Source of the DNA: an uncultured Prevotellaceae bacterium | Lineage (GTDB): Bacteria; Bacteroidota; Bacteroidia; Bacteroidales; Bacteroidaceae | Length of the DNA stretch: 64,000 nucleotides | Reading direction: 5' to 3' | Assembly: GCA_902782305.1 (NCBI GenBank) | Contig: CACZMV010000010.1 | Coordinates: 62,001 to 126,000, forward strand | Shown here: in pieces, positions 33,587-41,937 of the stretch | Layout: every line of letters begins with the position of its first letter | Position numbering within the stretch: position 1 is the stretch's first letter | Made by a program: the position numbers and the translations under genes | The notes under the pieces: model-generated | What the model was told of the DNA's origin: nothing | The model's input: only the letters and a program-made list of their open reading frames with translations | Database searches by the model: none

Positions 33587-36214
33587 ATGAAATTAAAATT
33601 CACACTACGATATAGAACCTCTTGGGGCGAAAGCCTGCATGTTGCTATCGCTTTTCATAGTCAAGATGGTTCAGTACGCCAACAGAATCTGCTGATGCAG
33701 ACAGAAGATGGCGAGCTATGGACTTTGGAAACAGCTGCCTTGGTGGGGCGCCAGCATCCGCTCTCACATATCATCTATCATTATCAGGTAGAGAATGCCG
33801 ATGAACAGGTATTGCGAAAGGAGTGGGACATGGTTCCCCGCATCTACTACTTCGATACCTCGAAAGACTATATCTTCCCAGACCAGTGGCGCGACCGTCC
33901 CTTGCCTTATCATCTGTATAGCAATGCTTATCTGACTACCGTACATGGACATCGTGATGAACAAGTTGAGGCATTACGTCTGCCCTTGTTTCGTCGTACG
34001 ATCATCTTCCGAGTGTCTGCTCCCCAACTGAAACCAGGTCAGGCTGTGGCTATCTGCGGCTCTCATCCAGCTATTGGCTCTTGGAATGCTTCCCGCTATC
34101 TGCAGATGCAGTATGTCGGGCAACATGAATGGATGCTGTCTGTCAATGCCTTAGGGTGGTTGATGCCTATAGAATATAAATATGTGGTGGTTGATGAACA
34201 GACTCATGCTTTGTTGAAATGGGAAGAAGGAGACAATCGTATCATCGAAGAAGAGGTTGTCGATGGACAGGTGCTGGTGCTCTATGGCGAATCCCTTCGC
34301 TTGTGTGAAGACACTTGGCGCGCTGCTGGTGTCGTGATTCCAGTATTCTCCTTGCGCAGTGAGCATTCTTATGGAGTAGGCGATTTCGGAGACCTTCGTC
34401 GTTTTGTCGATTGGGCTGTGGCTACCGGTATGAAAGTCATTCAGGTGTTGCCAGTCAATGATACTACGATTCATCATCAATGGTCAGAATCCTGTCCTTA
34501 TAATATCGTCAGTGCTTTTGCTCTTCATCCCCATTATGTAGATTTGGAAGCAGCTGGTACACTTCGCTCTAAAGATCACATGACACAATTTTTGCGTCGT
34601 CGTCAGGAGTTGAATGCCTTGCAGGATAGCGATTATGAATCGGTGGATCGAGTGAAGAACGAGTATCTACGAGAACTGTTTAAGGAACAAGGTGACAAGG
34701 TGATGGCTTCAGAAGACTTCAAGACGTTTGTTCATGAGAACGAGGAATGGTTGAAGCCTTATGCCTTATGGCAAATGGGAAATGAGAAATTAGAGGATAA
34801 TGAAGAAATGAAGGAATGGTATTTCTCGTTTATTTGTTATGTTCAGTATTTACTTCATACCCAACTGAAAGCTGCTGCAGACTATGCTCGAGAAAAGGGT
34901 GTTATCCTGAAGGGCGACTTGCCCATTGGCGTATATCGTGATAGTGTTGAGATACAGGAGCATCCAGAGTTGTTCTATCTCGATTCCTTGGCAGGTGCCC
35001 CTCCAGATTCCTTTTCGCAACAAGGACATAACTGGGGATTCCCTACTTATCGCTGGGGTGAAGAACTGGTTGCTTGGTTCCAACAGCGCATGAAGCACAT
35101 GGAGCAGTATTTTGATGCCCTGCGCATCGACCATATTTTAGGCTTCTTCCGCATTTGGGAGATTCCTGCTGATTCCATTTCTGGTCTGTTAGGTCATTTC
35201 TCACCAGCATTGCCTTTGACAGTTGATGAGATTGAATACTTTGGATTGCCCTTCCGCAAGGAACTCTATACCCATCCTTTTATCAACGACCGCTTATTGG
35301 ATCGCCTCTTTGGCGTTCATGCCCAGTATGTTCGCGAACATTTTCTAGTCAGCAAGGCTTACAACTTCTACGACTTGAAGGATGAGTTTGCCACTCAGCG
35401 TAAGGTGGCCGACTATTTCGCAGATCGTCGTGATGAGAACAGCCTTTGGATTCGTGATGGACTGATGCGTCTGATCAGTGACGTTCTCTTTGTGGAGGAT
35501 CCTCGTCAGACAGATATGTATCATCCTCGTATCGGAGTCCTTTCTGAGCCAGTCTTTGAAGTACTTAGCGCTGAGGAAAAGGATGCCTTTGTGCGACTTT
35601 ATAACAACTATTTCTACCAACGCCACTCCTTCTTCTGGGGACAACAGGCCTTGAAGCGCCTACCTGCCGTGATGAAGAACTCGCGGATGTTGGTATGTGC
35701 CGAGGATTTAGGTATGTTGCCCGATTGTGTGGAACCCGTCCTCGACCAACTGCGCATCTTGACACTCGAAATCCAGCAGATGCCTAAACAACAAGGCTTT
35801 GAATATACCCATCTGGAGTCTAATCCGATACGTTCAGTCTGCACCATCAGTACTCATGATATGCCTTCGCTGCGTCAGTGGTGGCAAGAGAATCCTGAGC
35901 GTCGTCAGCGCTATTATGTCACAATGTTGCAAAAGGAGGGTAGGGCACCAGAGCAGTTGCCTGCTCATTTGGCTGAGGAAATCATAGCTCGTCATCTATA
36001 TTGTCCATCCATGTTCTGTATGTTGTCGTTACAGGATTGGTTGGCGATGGATGGAGAACTGCGCTCAAAACATCCGCAGAATGAGCGCATCAATGTGCCC
36101 AGCGATCCATTCAACCGCTGGCAGTATCGCATGCACCTTACCATCGAGCAATTGTTGGCTGCAACGAAGTATAATAATAAGGTACGTACGATGATAACTC
36201 GTAGTAAAAGGTAA
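33587..36214 (+). CDS. malQ: 4-alpha-glucanotransferase, DPE2-like with starch-binding domains
   Basis: Moves glucan units between maltose/maltodextrins and glycogen-like acceptors in the cytoplasm. It has 875 residues: two N-terminal CBM20-like domains (about 1-105, and 115-235 with VAICGSHPAIGSWN), then a GH77 domain interrupted by an insert of over 100 residues (about 330-440, highly charged), as in plant DPE2. Catalytic residues sit in LRIDHILGFFRIWE (nucleophile Asp), VCAEDLGMLPDCV (acid/base Glu) and STHDMPSLRQWW. Start at 33587 is chosen because the promoter lies inside the longer frame from 33557. A HAD phosphatase follows 6 bases later. Confidence 0.92.
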   Translation: MKLKFTLRYRTSWGESLHVAIAFHSQDGSVRQQNLLMQTEDGELWTLETAALVGRQHPLSHIIYHYQVENADEQVLRKEWDMVPRIYYFDTSKDYIFPDQWRDRPLPYHLYSNAYLTTVHGHRDEQVEALRLPLFRRTIIFRVSAPQLKPGQAVAICGSHPAIGSWNASRYLQMQYVGQHEWMLSVNALGWLMPIEYKYVVVDEQTHALLKWEEGDNRIIEEEVVDGQVLVLYGESLRLCEDTWRAAGVVIPVFSLRSEHSYGVGDFGDLRRFVDWAVATGMKVIQVLPVNDTTIHHQWSESCPYNIVSAFALHPHYVDLEAAGTLRSKDHMTQFLRRRQELNALQDSDYESVDRVKNEYLRELFKEQGDKVMASEDFKTFVHENEEWLKPYALWQMGNEKLEDNEEMKEWYFSFICYVQYLLHTQLKAAADYAREKGVILKGDLPIGVYRDSVEIQEHPELFYLDSLAGAPPDSFSQQGHNWGFPTYRWGEELVAWFQQRMKHMEQYFDALRIDHILGFFRIWEIPADSISGLLGHFSPALPLTVDEIEYFGLPFRKELYTHPFINDRLLDRLFGVHAQYVREHFLVSKAYNFYDLKDEFATQRKVADYFADRRDENSLWIRDGLMRLISDVLFVEDPRQTDMYHPRIGVLSEPVFEVLSAEEKDAFVRLYNNYFYQRHSFFWGQQALKRLPAVMKNSRMLVCAEDLGMLPDCVEPVLDQLRILTLEIQQMPKQQGFEYTHLESNPIRSVCTISTHDMPSLRQWWQENPERRQRYYVTMLQKEGRAPEQLPAHLAEEIIARHLYCPSMFCMLSLQDWLAMDGELRSKHPQNERINVPSDPFNRWQYRMHLTIEQLLAATKYNNKVRTMITRSKR

Positions 36215-36220
36215 AAAACG

Positions 36221-36859
36221 ATGTATTCGACTTATATTTTCGATTTGGATGGTACGCTGTTGGATACCCTGCAGGATTTAGCCAATTCTGTCAATTACGC
36301 CCTGCGTCAACATGGGATGCCTGAACATTCGATAGATGATATCCGTCGTTTTGTGGGCAATGGTGTACGACTGCTGATGGAGCGGGCTGTACCTGATGGT
36401 TCTCAGAATCCTCTGTTTGAAGCAGCCTTTGCCACCTTTCGCCAACATTATATGCAACATTCGCTCGATACCACTCAACCATACGATGGCATCTTGGAAA
36501 CGATTCACGAACTAAAGGATCGTGGCTGTCACATGGCTGTGGTTAGCAACAAGATGATGGCTGCAACGCAGGAGCTCGTTCGTTATTTCTTCCCTGAGAT
36601 AGAGGTGGCTATTGGAGAAAACGAAGCTGCAGGTATTCGCAAGAAACCAGCTCCCGATACTGTCGTTGAAGCCCTTCGGCAATTGGGCGTTGGCAAGGAA
36701 GGGGCTGTATATGTGGGCGACAGCGATGTGGATGTGGCCACTGCTTGTAATAGCGGACTACCTTGTATCAGTGTACTGTGGGGATTCCGCTCTCGCGAGT
36801 TCCTGCTTCAGCATGGAGCCACCACTTTTATCAACCATCCTAGGGAACTGTTTGAATAA
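36221..36859 (+). CDS. HAD-family phosphatase, phosphoglycolate phosphatase-like
   Basis: A 212-residue HAD hydrolase with a small cap domain. FDLDGTLLDT (motif I, with nucleophile Asp), VVSNK (motif II), the Lys in RKKPAPDTV (motif III) and YVGDSDVDVATA (motif IV) are complete. It resembles Gph-type enzymes, which remove phosphate from 2-phosphoglycolate, though HAD specificity is hard to tell. It lies six bases after malQ and is probably co-transcribed with it. Confidence 0.83.
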   Translation: MYSTYIFDLDGTLLDTLQDLANSVNYALRQHGMPEHSIDDIRRFVGNGVRLLMERAVPDGSQNPLFEAAFATFRQHYMQHSLDTTQPYDGILETIHELKDRGCHMAVVSNKMMAATQELVRYFFPEIEVAIGENEAAGIRKKPAPDTVVEALRQLGVGKEGAVYVGDSDVDVATACNSGLPCISVLWGFRSREFLLQHGATTFINHPRELFE

Positions 36860-36860
36860 A

Positions 36861-36896
36861 AAATCATCGGGACACCTCAGAGGGCATCCCGATGAT
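36861..36896 (-). terminator. Terminator of the serC-serA operon
   Basis: ATCATCGGGA (36863-36872) pairs perfectly with TCCCGATGAT (36887-36896). On the minus strand the stem is followed by a run of T. On the plus strand no T-run follows, so it mainly serves serA. Confidence 0.75.
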
Positions 36897-36920
36897 GATA
36901 GTATCAAGAATTCTGTTTCT

Positions 36921-37838
36921 TTACTTGTTTACCTGGAACTTGGTGTCACCATCCTTGAAGAAGGCGTTGATTTGCTTGGCAGCAGCGATACCAGCGTTGA
37001 TGTTGGCCTCAGCTGTCTGAGCACCCATCTTCTTGGGGGTAGAGAAGTAGCGACCTTCGAACTTCAGGAACTCGTCGTTAGCATCAGGCATGATGTCGGT
37101 AACGAACTTCAGGTCCTCACGCTCAGCCATCAGCTTAATCAGCTCAGGCTCGTTGATGACTTCCTTACGGGCTGTGTTCACCAGCACGCCACCCTTCTTC
37201 AACTTACCAACCAAAGCGGCATTGATGCTCTGCTTGGTCTCAGGAGTAGCAGGGATGTGGAGTGAAACAATGTCGCAGGTCTCGAACAGAGCGTCCTGAT
37301 TGGCAACGGCGTGAACGCCAGCCTTCTCGATTACCTCTGCAGGGCAGAAAGCATCGTAAGCATAAACGTCCATACCAAAACCCTTGGCGATGCGAGCCAC
37401 ATTGCGACCTACATTACCGAAAGCCAGAATACCCAACTTCTTGCCCAGCAACTCACTTCCGCTCTTACCGTTGTAGAAGCCACGAACGGCCATCACCAAC
37501 AGACCGAATACCAACTCGGCAACAGCGTTTGAGTTCTGACCAGGAGTGTTCTCAGCGACAACGTTGTGAGCAGTAGCAGCGGCGAGGTCGATGTTGTCGT
37601 AACCTGCACCAGCGCGAACCACAATCTTCAACTGCTTGGCAGCGTCCAGTACCTCTGCGTCCACCTTATCCGAACGGATAATCAGCGCGTCGGCATCCTT
37701 CACTGCATCCAGGAACTGAGCCTTCTCAGTGTATTTCTCGAGCAGCACGAGCTCATTGCCTGCTGCTTCAATCTCTGCCTTGATGCCATTGACAGCAGCT
37801 GCTGCAAATGGCTTCTCTGTTGCAACTAATACTTTCAT
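36921..37838 (-). CDS. serA: D-3-phosphoglycerate dehydrogenase, short Lys-type
   Basis: Oxidises 3-phosphoglycerate to phosphohydroxypyruvate, the first step of serine synthesis. At 305 residues it lacks the C-terminal ACT regulatory domain, so feedback by serine through ACT is not expected (type III). The Rossmann loop is AFGNVGRNVARIAKGFG, and VNTARKEVI holds the catalytic Arg. At the position of the usual catalytic His the sequence reads TPKKMGAQTAEAN, with Lys instead: the Lys form of type III enzymes, also known from Entamoeba. It follows serC by 19 bases. Confidence 0.9.
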   Translation of the reverse strand: MKVLVATEKPFAAAAVNGIKAEIEAAGNELVLLEKYTEKAQFLDAVKDADALIIRSDKVDAEVLDAAKQLKIVVRAGAGYDNIDLAAATAHNVVAENTPGQNSNAVAELVFGLLVMAVRGFYNGKSGSELLGKKLGILAFGNVGRNVARIAKGFGMDVYAYDAFCPAEVIEKAGVHAVANQDALFETCDIVSLHIPATPETKQSINAALVGKLKKGGVLVNTARKEVINEPELIKLMAEREDLKFVTDIMPDANDEFLKFEGRYFSTPKKMGAQTAEANINAGIAAAKQINAFFKDGDTKFQVNK

Positions 37839-37857
37839 ATACCTTATTAATATATAA

Positions 37858-38925
37858 TTAGTGATTAGCTTCGAACTCCTTCATGCAAGCTACGAGAGCG
37901 TTGCAGCCTTCGATGGTCTGGGCATTGTAGCAAGATGCACGGAAACCACCCACTGAGCGGTGACCCTTCACGCCAACCATACCCTTTGAAGTAGCGAAGT
38001 CGAGGAAGTCCTTCTCCAACTCTTTGTACTCGTCGGCCATCACGAAGCAGATGTTCATCACTGAACGGTCCTCTACGTTAGCTGTTCCACGGAACATCTT
38101 GTTGCGGTCGATCTCGCCATAAACAATCTCTGCACGCTGCTGAGCCAGCTTGTCCATAGCCTCTACACCACCGTTCTTCTTAATCCAACGGAGGGTCTCA
38201 AGAGCAGAGTAGATGGGCACTACAGGAGGAGTATTGAACATAGAGCCCTTATCAACATGTGTGCGATAGTCGAGCATGGTAGGAATCTCACGAGGAGCCT
38301 TGCCCAACTTCTCGTCCTTTACAATGACGATGGTTACACCGGCCATAGCTAGGTTCTTCTGAGCACCAGCGTAGATGGCGTCATACTTCTTCACGTCGAT
38401 AGGACGGCTGAAGATGTCTGATGACATATCGGCAATCAGGGGAACATTCACGTCGAGGTCCTTACGAATCTCAGTACCATAGATGGTGTTGTTGGTTGTG
38501 ATGTGCAGATAGTCAACATCAGCGGGAACACTCCAGTCCTTGGGGATGAAGGTATAGTTGGCATCAGCAGAAGAAGCCACCTCTACTACTTCACCAAACA
38601 ACTTAGCTTCCTTCATGGCCTTCTTAGCCCAAACACCTGTGTTCAGGTAAGCAGCCTTCTTAATCAGGAAGTTGTAGGGAATCATGCAGAACTCCAAAGA
38701 GGCACCACCACCGAGGAAGATAACGGAGTAACCCTCAGGAATGGAAAGCAGCTCCTTGACGAGCGCTACAGCCTCGTCAACGACGGGCTGGAAATCCTTG
38801 GCACGATGGCTGATCTCCATCAGAGAGAGACCAGAACCGTTGAAGTCTAAACACTGCTGTGCGGTCTTCTCAATCACTTCGCGTGGAAGCATTGAAGGAC
38901 CTGCGTTAAAGTTGTACTTCTTCAT
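37858..38925 (-). CDS. serC: Phosphoserine aminotransferase
   Basis: A PLP enzyme that converts phosphohydroxypyruvate and glutamate to phosphoserine and 2-oxoglutarate. It has 355 residues. [15 protein letters not shown] (about 4-18) is the family opening, LGGGASLEF binds the cofactor phosphate, and [12 protein letters not shown] holds the PLP Lys. First gene of the serC-serA operon, with a promoter at 38978-39009. Phosphoserine phosphatase is not in the window. Confidence 0.94.
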   Translation of the reverse strand: MKKYNFNAGPSMLPREVIEKTAQQCLDFNGSGLSLMEISHRAKDFQPVVDEAVALVKELLSIPEGYSVIFLGGGASLEFCMIPYNFLIKKAAYLNTGVWAKKAMKEAKLFGEVVEVASSADANYTFIPKDWSVPADVDYLHITTNNTIYGTEIRKDLDVNVPLIADMSSDIFSRPIDVKKYDAIYAGAQKNLAMAGVTIVIVKDEKLGKAPREIPTMLDYRTHVDKGSMFNTPPVVPIYSALETLRWIKKNGGVEAMDKLAQQRAEIVYGEIDRNKMFRGTANVEDRSVMNICFVMADEYKELEKDFLDFATSKGMVGVKGHRSVGGFRASCYNAQTIEGCNALVACMKEFEANH

Positions 38926-38977
38926 TTTTGATTGTGATTTAATTTATTTGTGATACGTTGTTTTCTTTTTTGCGGTG

Positions 38978-39009
38978 CGAAATTACACTTTTTATTTGAA
39001 TTGGGCAAA
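38978..39009 (-). promoter_or_regulatory. Promoter of serC-serA
   Basis: On the minus strand TTTG (39009-39006), 20 bases, then TAATTTCG (38985-38978), one base off the TAnnTTTG consensus. About 50 bases of leader precede serC. Confidence 0.65.
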
Positions 39010-39075
39010 TATTTCGAGCAAGAATTAAGCATTTGGCTTGTTTTTCTTTCTTTTTGTCAAGTCTGCCTTGCAATT

Positions 39076-40413
39076 TTATCGCACGGGTTCAATGACTGTT
39101 CGTATGCCCTTTATCTTTTCTCCTTGAGTTTGGCGCAACACTTGTTTCAGTTTTTCCCGTTTGATAGCCACGTAGGCATAACGGTCTTTCACGTCGATGC
39201 GTCCTATCTCGTCGGCCTTCAGTCCACCATTCTTGCAGAGGAACCCTACGATGTCGCCCTTTGATATCTTGTCCTTCTTGCCCTTACCTATATATAAGGT
39301 GGTCATCTTGGGCAGGGCTGGTTCTGTTTGCTGAGTCTGAGCCTCTGCATATGGGACTACATCGCCTTCGACATAGGTAGGGATGTGCTCCTCGCTATTC
39401 AGGATGAAAAACGAATGGCCTGTGGCATCCCAACGGGCTGTACGACCCACACGATGGATGTAGCCGTCTTCGCTCTCTGGCAAGTGGTAGTGGATGATGT
39501 TTTGGATGTTGGGGATATCAAGACCTCGCGATGCCAAGTCAGTAGCTACCAGCACATTGGCAGAGCCGTTGCTGAAGCGATATAGTTGGTCTTCGCGCTG
39601 TCGCTGGTCCAATCCTCCGTGAAAACTGCTGATGGTGAAACCCTCCTCTTTCAGATAGTCGCTTACACGCTCTACCGCATTGCGATAGTTCAGGAAAACG
39701 ATGCTGCTTTCGTCGCCAAAGCTCAGCAGCAGTTGCTTGAGGGTTCCTAACTTGTCCTTGTCAGCACTGCGCACCTCATACAAGGTTACGCGCTCAGAGG
39801 TCTGCTCCTCTTCGGGCAGGAAGTCAATCAGCGTACCTTTCTTCGACATGTTGACGAATCCAGGTATCTCTTCGGCATTGGTGGCAGAAAGCAGGATTCT
39901 GCGTTGCAGTCCAGGCAGACTCTTGATGAGTTTCTGCATCTCTGCCTGAAATCCCATTTCCAGACATTTGTCGAACTCGTCGATAACGAGCCATCGGATG
40001 CCGTAGCGCGAGATGTTCTCCTTGTCCAGGTGGTCGTTCAAGCGTCCAGGTGTTCCAAAGACAATCTGTGGTTTCACCTCTTTCAGCACTTTGTGCTCGT
40101 CCATAGCTGCGCGTCCACCATAGCAGGCTGTAGAGCGTAGTCCGCAACCCATGCTTTTCAGCACGTTGTCAGACTGTAGGGCAAGTTCACGTCCAGGAGT
40201 GATGACGAGGGCCTGAACGGTATCGGATGTGCCGTCCAGCAATTGTACGAGGGGTAGGAGGTAAGCCAGTGTCTTGCCCGAACCTGTGGGAGAGAGTAAA
40301 ACAACATCACCGTCGGAGCCCAGTATGGCTTCGGCGGCGTGTTGCTGCATCTCGTTGAGTTCTGAGATTTGGAGCTTATTCAGAATCTTCTGTATAAATT
40401 CTCCACCCTTCAT
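39076..40413 (-). CDS. dbpA: DbpA-type ATP-dependent RNA helicase
   Basis: A 445-residue DEAD-box-family helicase. Motif I is SPTGSGKT, motif III is SAT, and motif VI is HRVGRTAR. Motif II reads VIDEFDKCLEMGF, so it is DEFD instead of DEAD. The C-terminal 75 residues (from about 370, with YIGKGKKDKISKGDIVGFLC) are the DbpA RNA-binding domain, which targets hairpin 92 of 23S rRNA in the E. coli protein, so a role in large-subunit assembly is likely. Just upstream of the start is a short-repeat region (40416-40487) that also touches the end of the next gene. Confidence 0.87.
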   Translation of the reverse strand: MKGGEFIQKILNKLQISELNEMQQHAAEAILGSDGDVVLLSPTGSGKTLAYLLPLVQLLDGTSDTVQALVITPGRELALQSDNVLKSMGCGLRSTACYGGRAAMDEHKVLKEVKPQIVFGTPGRLNDHLDKENISRYGIRWLVIDEFDKCLEMGFQAEMQKLIKSLPGLQRRILLSATNAEEIPGFVNMSKKGTLIDFLPEEEQTSERVTLYEVRSADKDKLGTLKQLLLSFGDESSIVFLNYRNAVERVSDYLKEEGFTISSFHGGLDQRQREDQLYRFSNGSANVLVATDLASRGLDIPNIQNIIHYHLPESEDGYIHRVGRTARWDATGHSFFILNSEEHIPTYVEGDVVPYAEAQTQQTEPALPKMTTLYIGKGKKDKISKGDIVGFLCKNGGLKADEIGRIDVKDRYAYVAIKREKLKQVLRQTQGEKIKGIRTVIEPVR

Positions 40414-40415
40414 TC

Positions 40416-40487
40416 TTCACTCTTCACTCTTCACTATTCACTATTCATATTCACTAGCGAAGCGTTTCACTCTTCACTAGCGAAGCG
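40416..40487. repeat. 7-bp tandem repeats plus a 15-bp direct repeat
   Basis: TTCACTC, TTCACTC, TTCACTA, TTCACTA, TTCATA and TTCACTA follow in tandem from 40416 to 40456. TTCACTAGCGAAGCG occurs at 40450-40464 and again at 40473-40487, 23 bases apart. The region fills the gap between the helicase and the Skp-like gene. Confidence 0.8.
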
Positions 40488-40488
40488 C

Positions 40489-41103
40489 TTATTTCTTTTC
40501 TTCCTTCTTCTCGGTCTCTACCTTCAAGGTTGACTTGTAGTGCTTGTTCAGACCGTTGATGACGTCGTTGGTAATATCGTAGCGCTTGTTAGCCAACAGG
40601 ATGTTGTCGCCCTGCTTCGTCAGAATCAGGTCATACTTCTTATCCTTGTTATAGGCAGCCAGGAAGTGCTGCAGCGAGTCGCGCAGACCCTCGTTATACT
40701 TGGCAGTCTCTTTGCCGAGCTCGTTCTCCAGACGGGCCTGTAGCTCCTGCAAGCTCTGCTGCTGGCGCTGGATGGCAGCCTGCTGGCTCTCAGCCTGTTC
40801 GCGACTGGTAAATCCGTTGTTGTTCAACTTCTGCTGGAAGTTAGCCATAGCGCTCTGCAGAGCCTGACCTTTCTGGTTCAGGGTGTTGCGGGCGTTGTTG
40901 CTCTTCTTCTGCAGAATCAGTGTGAACTCTTTGCAGAACTCATACTGAGTCATCAGGGAATCAACTTCCACATAAGCGATTTTCACTCCGCCTGTGGCGT
41001 TGTCGTTAGCAGTGGCGGGCTGTTCATCCATCTTAGGACTTGCGTTGTTGCACGAAGCCAGTGCTACGATGGCAGCAGCGGCCATAAACATGTACTTTTT
41101 CAT
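40489..41103 (-). CDS. Skp/OmpH-like periplasmic chaperone, predicted lipoprotein
   Basis: A 204-residue protein with a signal peptide ending in a lipobox-like VALASC (Cys at about 18), so it is probably a lipoprotein. IAYVEVDSLMTQYEF is the OmpH/Skp family opening. Residues about 70-150 form a long coiled coil rich in Gln, as in the tentacles of Skp. Such proteins hold unfolded outer membrane proteins in the periplasm. It lies downstream of a small membrane protein gene and is probably in its transcript. Confidence 0.83.
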   Translation of the reverse strand: MKKYMFMAAAAIVALASCNNASPKMDEQPATANDNATGGVKIAYVEVDSLMTQYEFCKEFTLILQKKSNNARNTLNQKGQALQSAMANFQQKLNNNGFTSREQAESQQAAIQRQQQSLQELQARLENELGKETAKYNEGLRDSLQHFLAAYNKDKKYDLILTKQGDNILLANKRYDITNDVINGLNKHYKSTLKVETEKKEEKK

Positions 41104-41153
41104 TTTTCTTGTTTTATTTTCGTTATGATGTTATTTCGATGTTTCGATTTTCG
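41104..41153. repeat. Short degenerate repeat of TTTCGAT-like units
   Basis: The spacer has several close copies of TTTCGAT/TTTCGTT between the Skp-like gene and the small membrane protein gene. Confidence 0.4.
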
Positions 41154-41366
41154 TTATTTCGATTTCTCACTGACGGCAAATCTGCTCTTGCGTCGCATCT
41201 CTCGGTCCTGGTCCATCACGCAGTGGATGCCTCGTTCCCTCATCGCCTTGCTGTCGTGGATATGTTGCGACGAAAACGTCCCGTTCTTGCGCGACAGCAC
41301 CTTGACAAGCAGTAGCAACATACCCGCTGCAATGATGACTATACTGACAACCAGCGTCTCTACCAT
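41154..41366 (-). CDS. Small single-helix membrane protein of unknown function
   Basis: A 70-residue protein: one N-terminal membrane helix (VETLVVSIVIIAAGMLLLLV, residues 2-21) and a basic, polar cytoplasmic tail containing RKNGTFSSQHIHDSKAM. The frame runs on to a TTG at 41420, but the promoter at 41390-41421 lies in that stretch, so ATG 41366 is the start. No function is recognised. It is followed by the Skp-like gene on the same strand 50 bases later. Confidence 0.7.
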   Translation of the reverse strand: MVETLVVSIVIIAAGMLLLLVKVLSRKNGTFSSQHIHDSKAMRERGIHCVMDQDREMRRKSRFAVSEKSK

Positions 41367-41389
41367 ATTATATTTTATATAAGCGACTG

Positions 41390-41421
41390 CAAAAGTAAAC
41401 AAAAAAAGTGAGCTGACCAAA
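41390..41421 (-). promoter_or_regulatory. Promoter of the small membrane protein/Skp-like operon
   Basis: On the minus strand TTTG (41421-41418), 20 bases, then TACTTTTG (41397-41390): exact consensus. The start would be near 41383, about 17 bases before ATG 41366. The -33 element sits in the loop of the terminator hairpin at 41399-41432. Confidence 0.75.
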
Positions 41422-41432
41422 CCTCAGCCCAC
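41399..41432 (-). terminator. Minus-strand terminator overlapping a promoter
   Basis: On the minus strand GTGGGCTGA pairs with TCAGCTCAC (one mismatch) over loop GGTTTGG, followed by seven T. Nothing coding lies upstream on this strand for over 500 bases, so it may end an unannotated transcript. Confidence 0.6.
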
Positions 41433-41492
41433 CTTTTAGCATTTATTAGTCCTCTTTACTTATATAAAAGGGTTGGGGTGGAAATGCGGCAA

Positions 41493-41525
41493 AAACTAAA
41501 CTTCTAAATAACTAAACTACTAAAC
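41493..41525. repeat. CTAAA-type short tandem repeat
   Basis: AACTAAA, CTTCTAAA, TAACTAAA and CTACTAAA follow in tandem. The same type returns inverted at 41752-41784 and direct at 41839-41870. Confidence 0.7.
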
Positions 41526-41607
41526 GGACATCGCCTGTTAAGATATTTCAAAATCTTCAAAAGACGCGGATTTGTGGCATTACGAGAAAAAATTTGCTAC
41601 TATACTA

Positions 41608-41651
41608 GGGCGCAATTTTTTCCTAGGCAGGGCGCAAATTTTTCCTTTAAT
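41608..41651. repeat. Two-copy tandem repeat, 22-bp period
   Basis: GGGCGCAATTTTTTCC begins at 41608 and GGGCGCAAATTTTTCC at 41630, exactly 22 bases apart, in non-coding DNA. Confidence 0.75.
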
Positions 41652-41707
41652 AGTAGTCTTTTTGCCCGATTTTCCGCTGTATGTAATGTAAAGAAAAATA
41701 AAAGGTG

Positions 41708-41751
41708 TTTGCGCTGATAATTTGAATACTTCTCGCTGGTGACTTGAATAC
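41708..41751. repeat. Two-copy tandem repeat, 22-bp period, different unit
   Basis: Two adjoining 22-base units at 41708 and 41730 share CGCTG and end TTGAATAC (41722-41729 and 41744-41751). About 17 of 22 positions agree. Confidence 0.65.
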
Positions 41752-41784
41752 ATGTTTAGCAAGTTTAGATGTTTAGAAGTTTAG
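41752..41784. repeat. GTTTAG short tandem repeat
   Basis: ATGTTTAG, CAAGTTTAG, ATGTTTAG and AAGTTTAG in tandem. It is the reverse complement type of the CTAAA arrays on either side. Confidence 0.7.
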
Positions 41785-41838
41785 ATTTTAATATATATGT
41801 AAATATAAAAATTATAATTTTTTTCTTTTTTACTATAA

Positions 41839-41870
41839 ATGCTAAATATCTAAACTCCTAAACTTCCAAA
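41839..41870. repeat. 8-bp tandem repeat
   Basis: ATGCTAAA, TATCTAAA, CTCCTAAA and CTTCCAAA follow without gaps. With 41752-41784 it could form a long imperfect stem around an AT-rich loop. Confidence 0.7.
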
Positions 41871-41937
41871 TTCTTCGCCATCATTTTGCTCGTCTCATTT
41901 TTTTTCGTACACATGTTTTTTTTAATTCACAGTCGGT

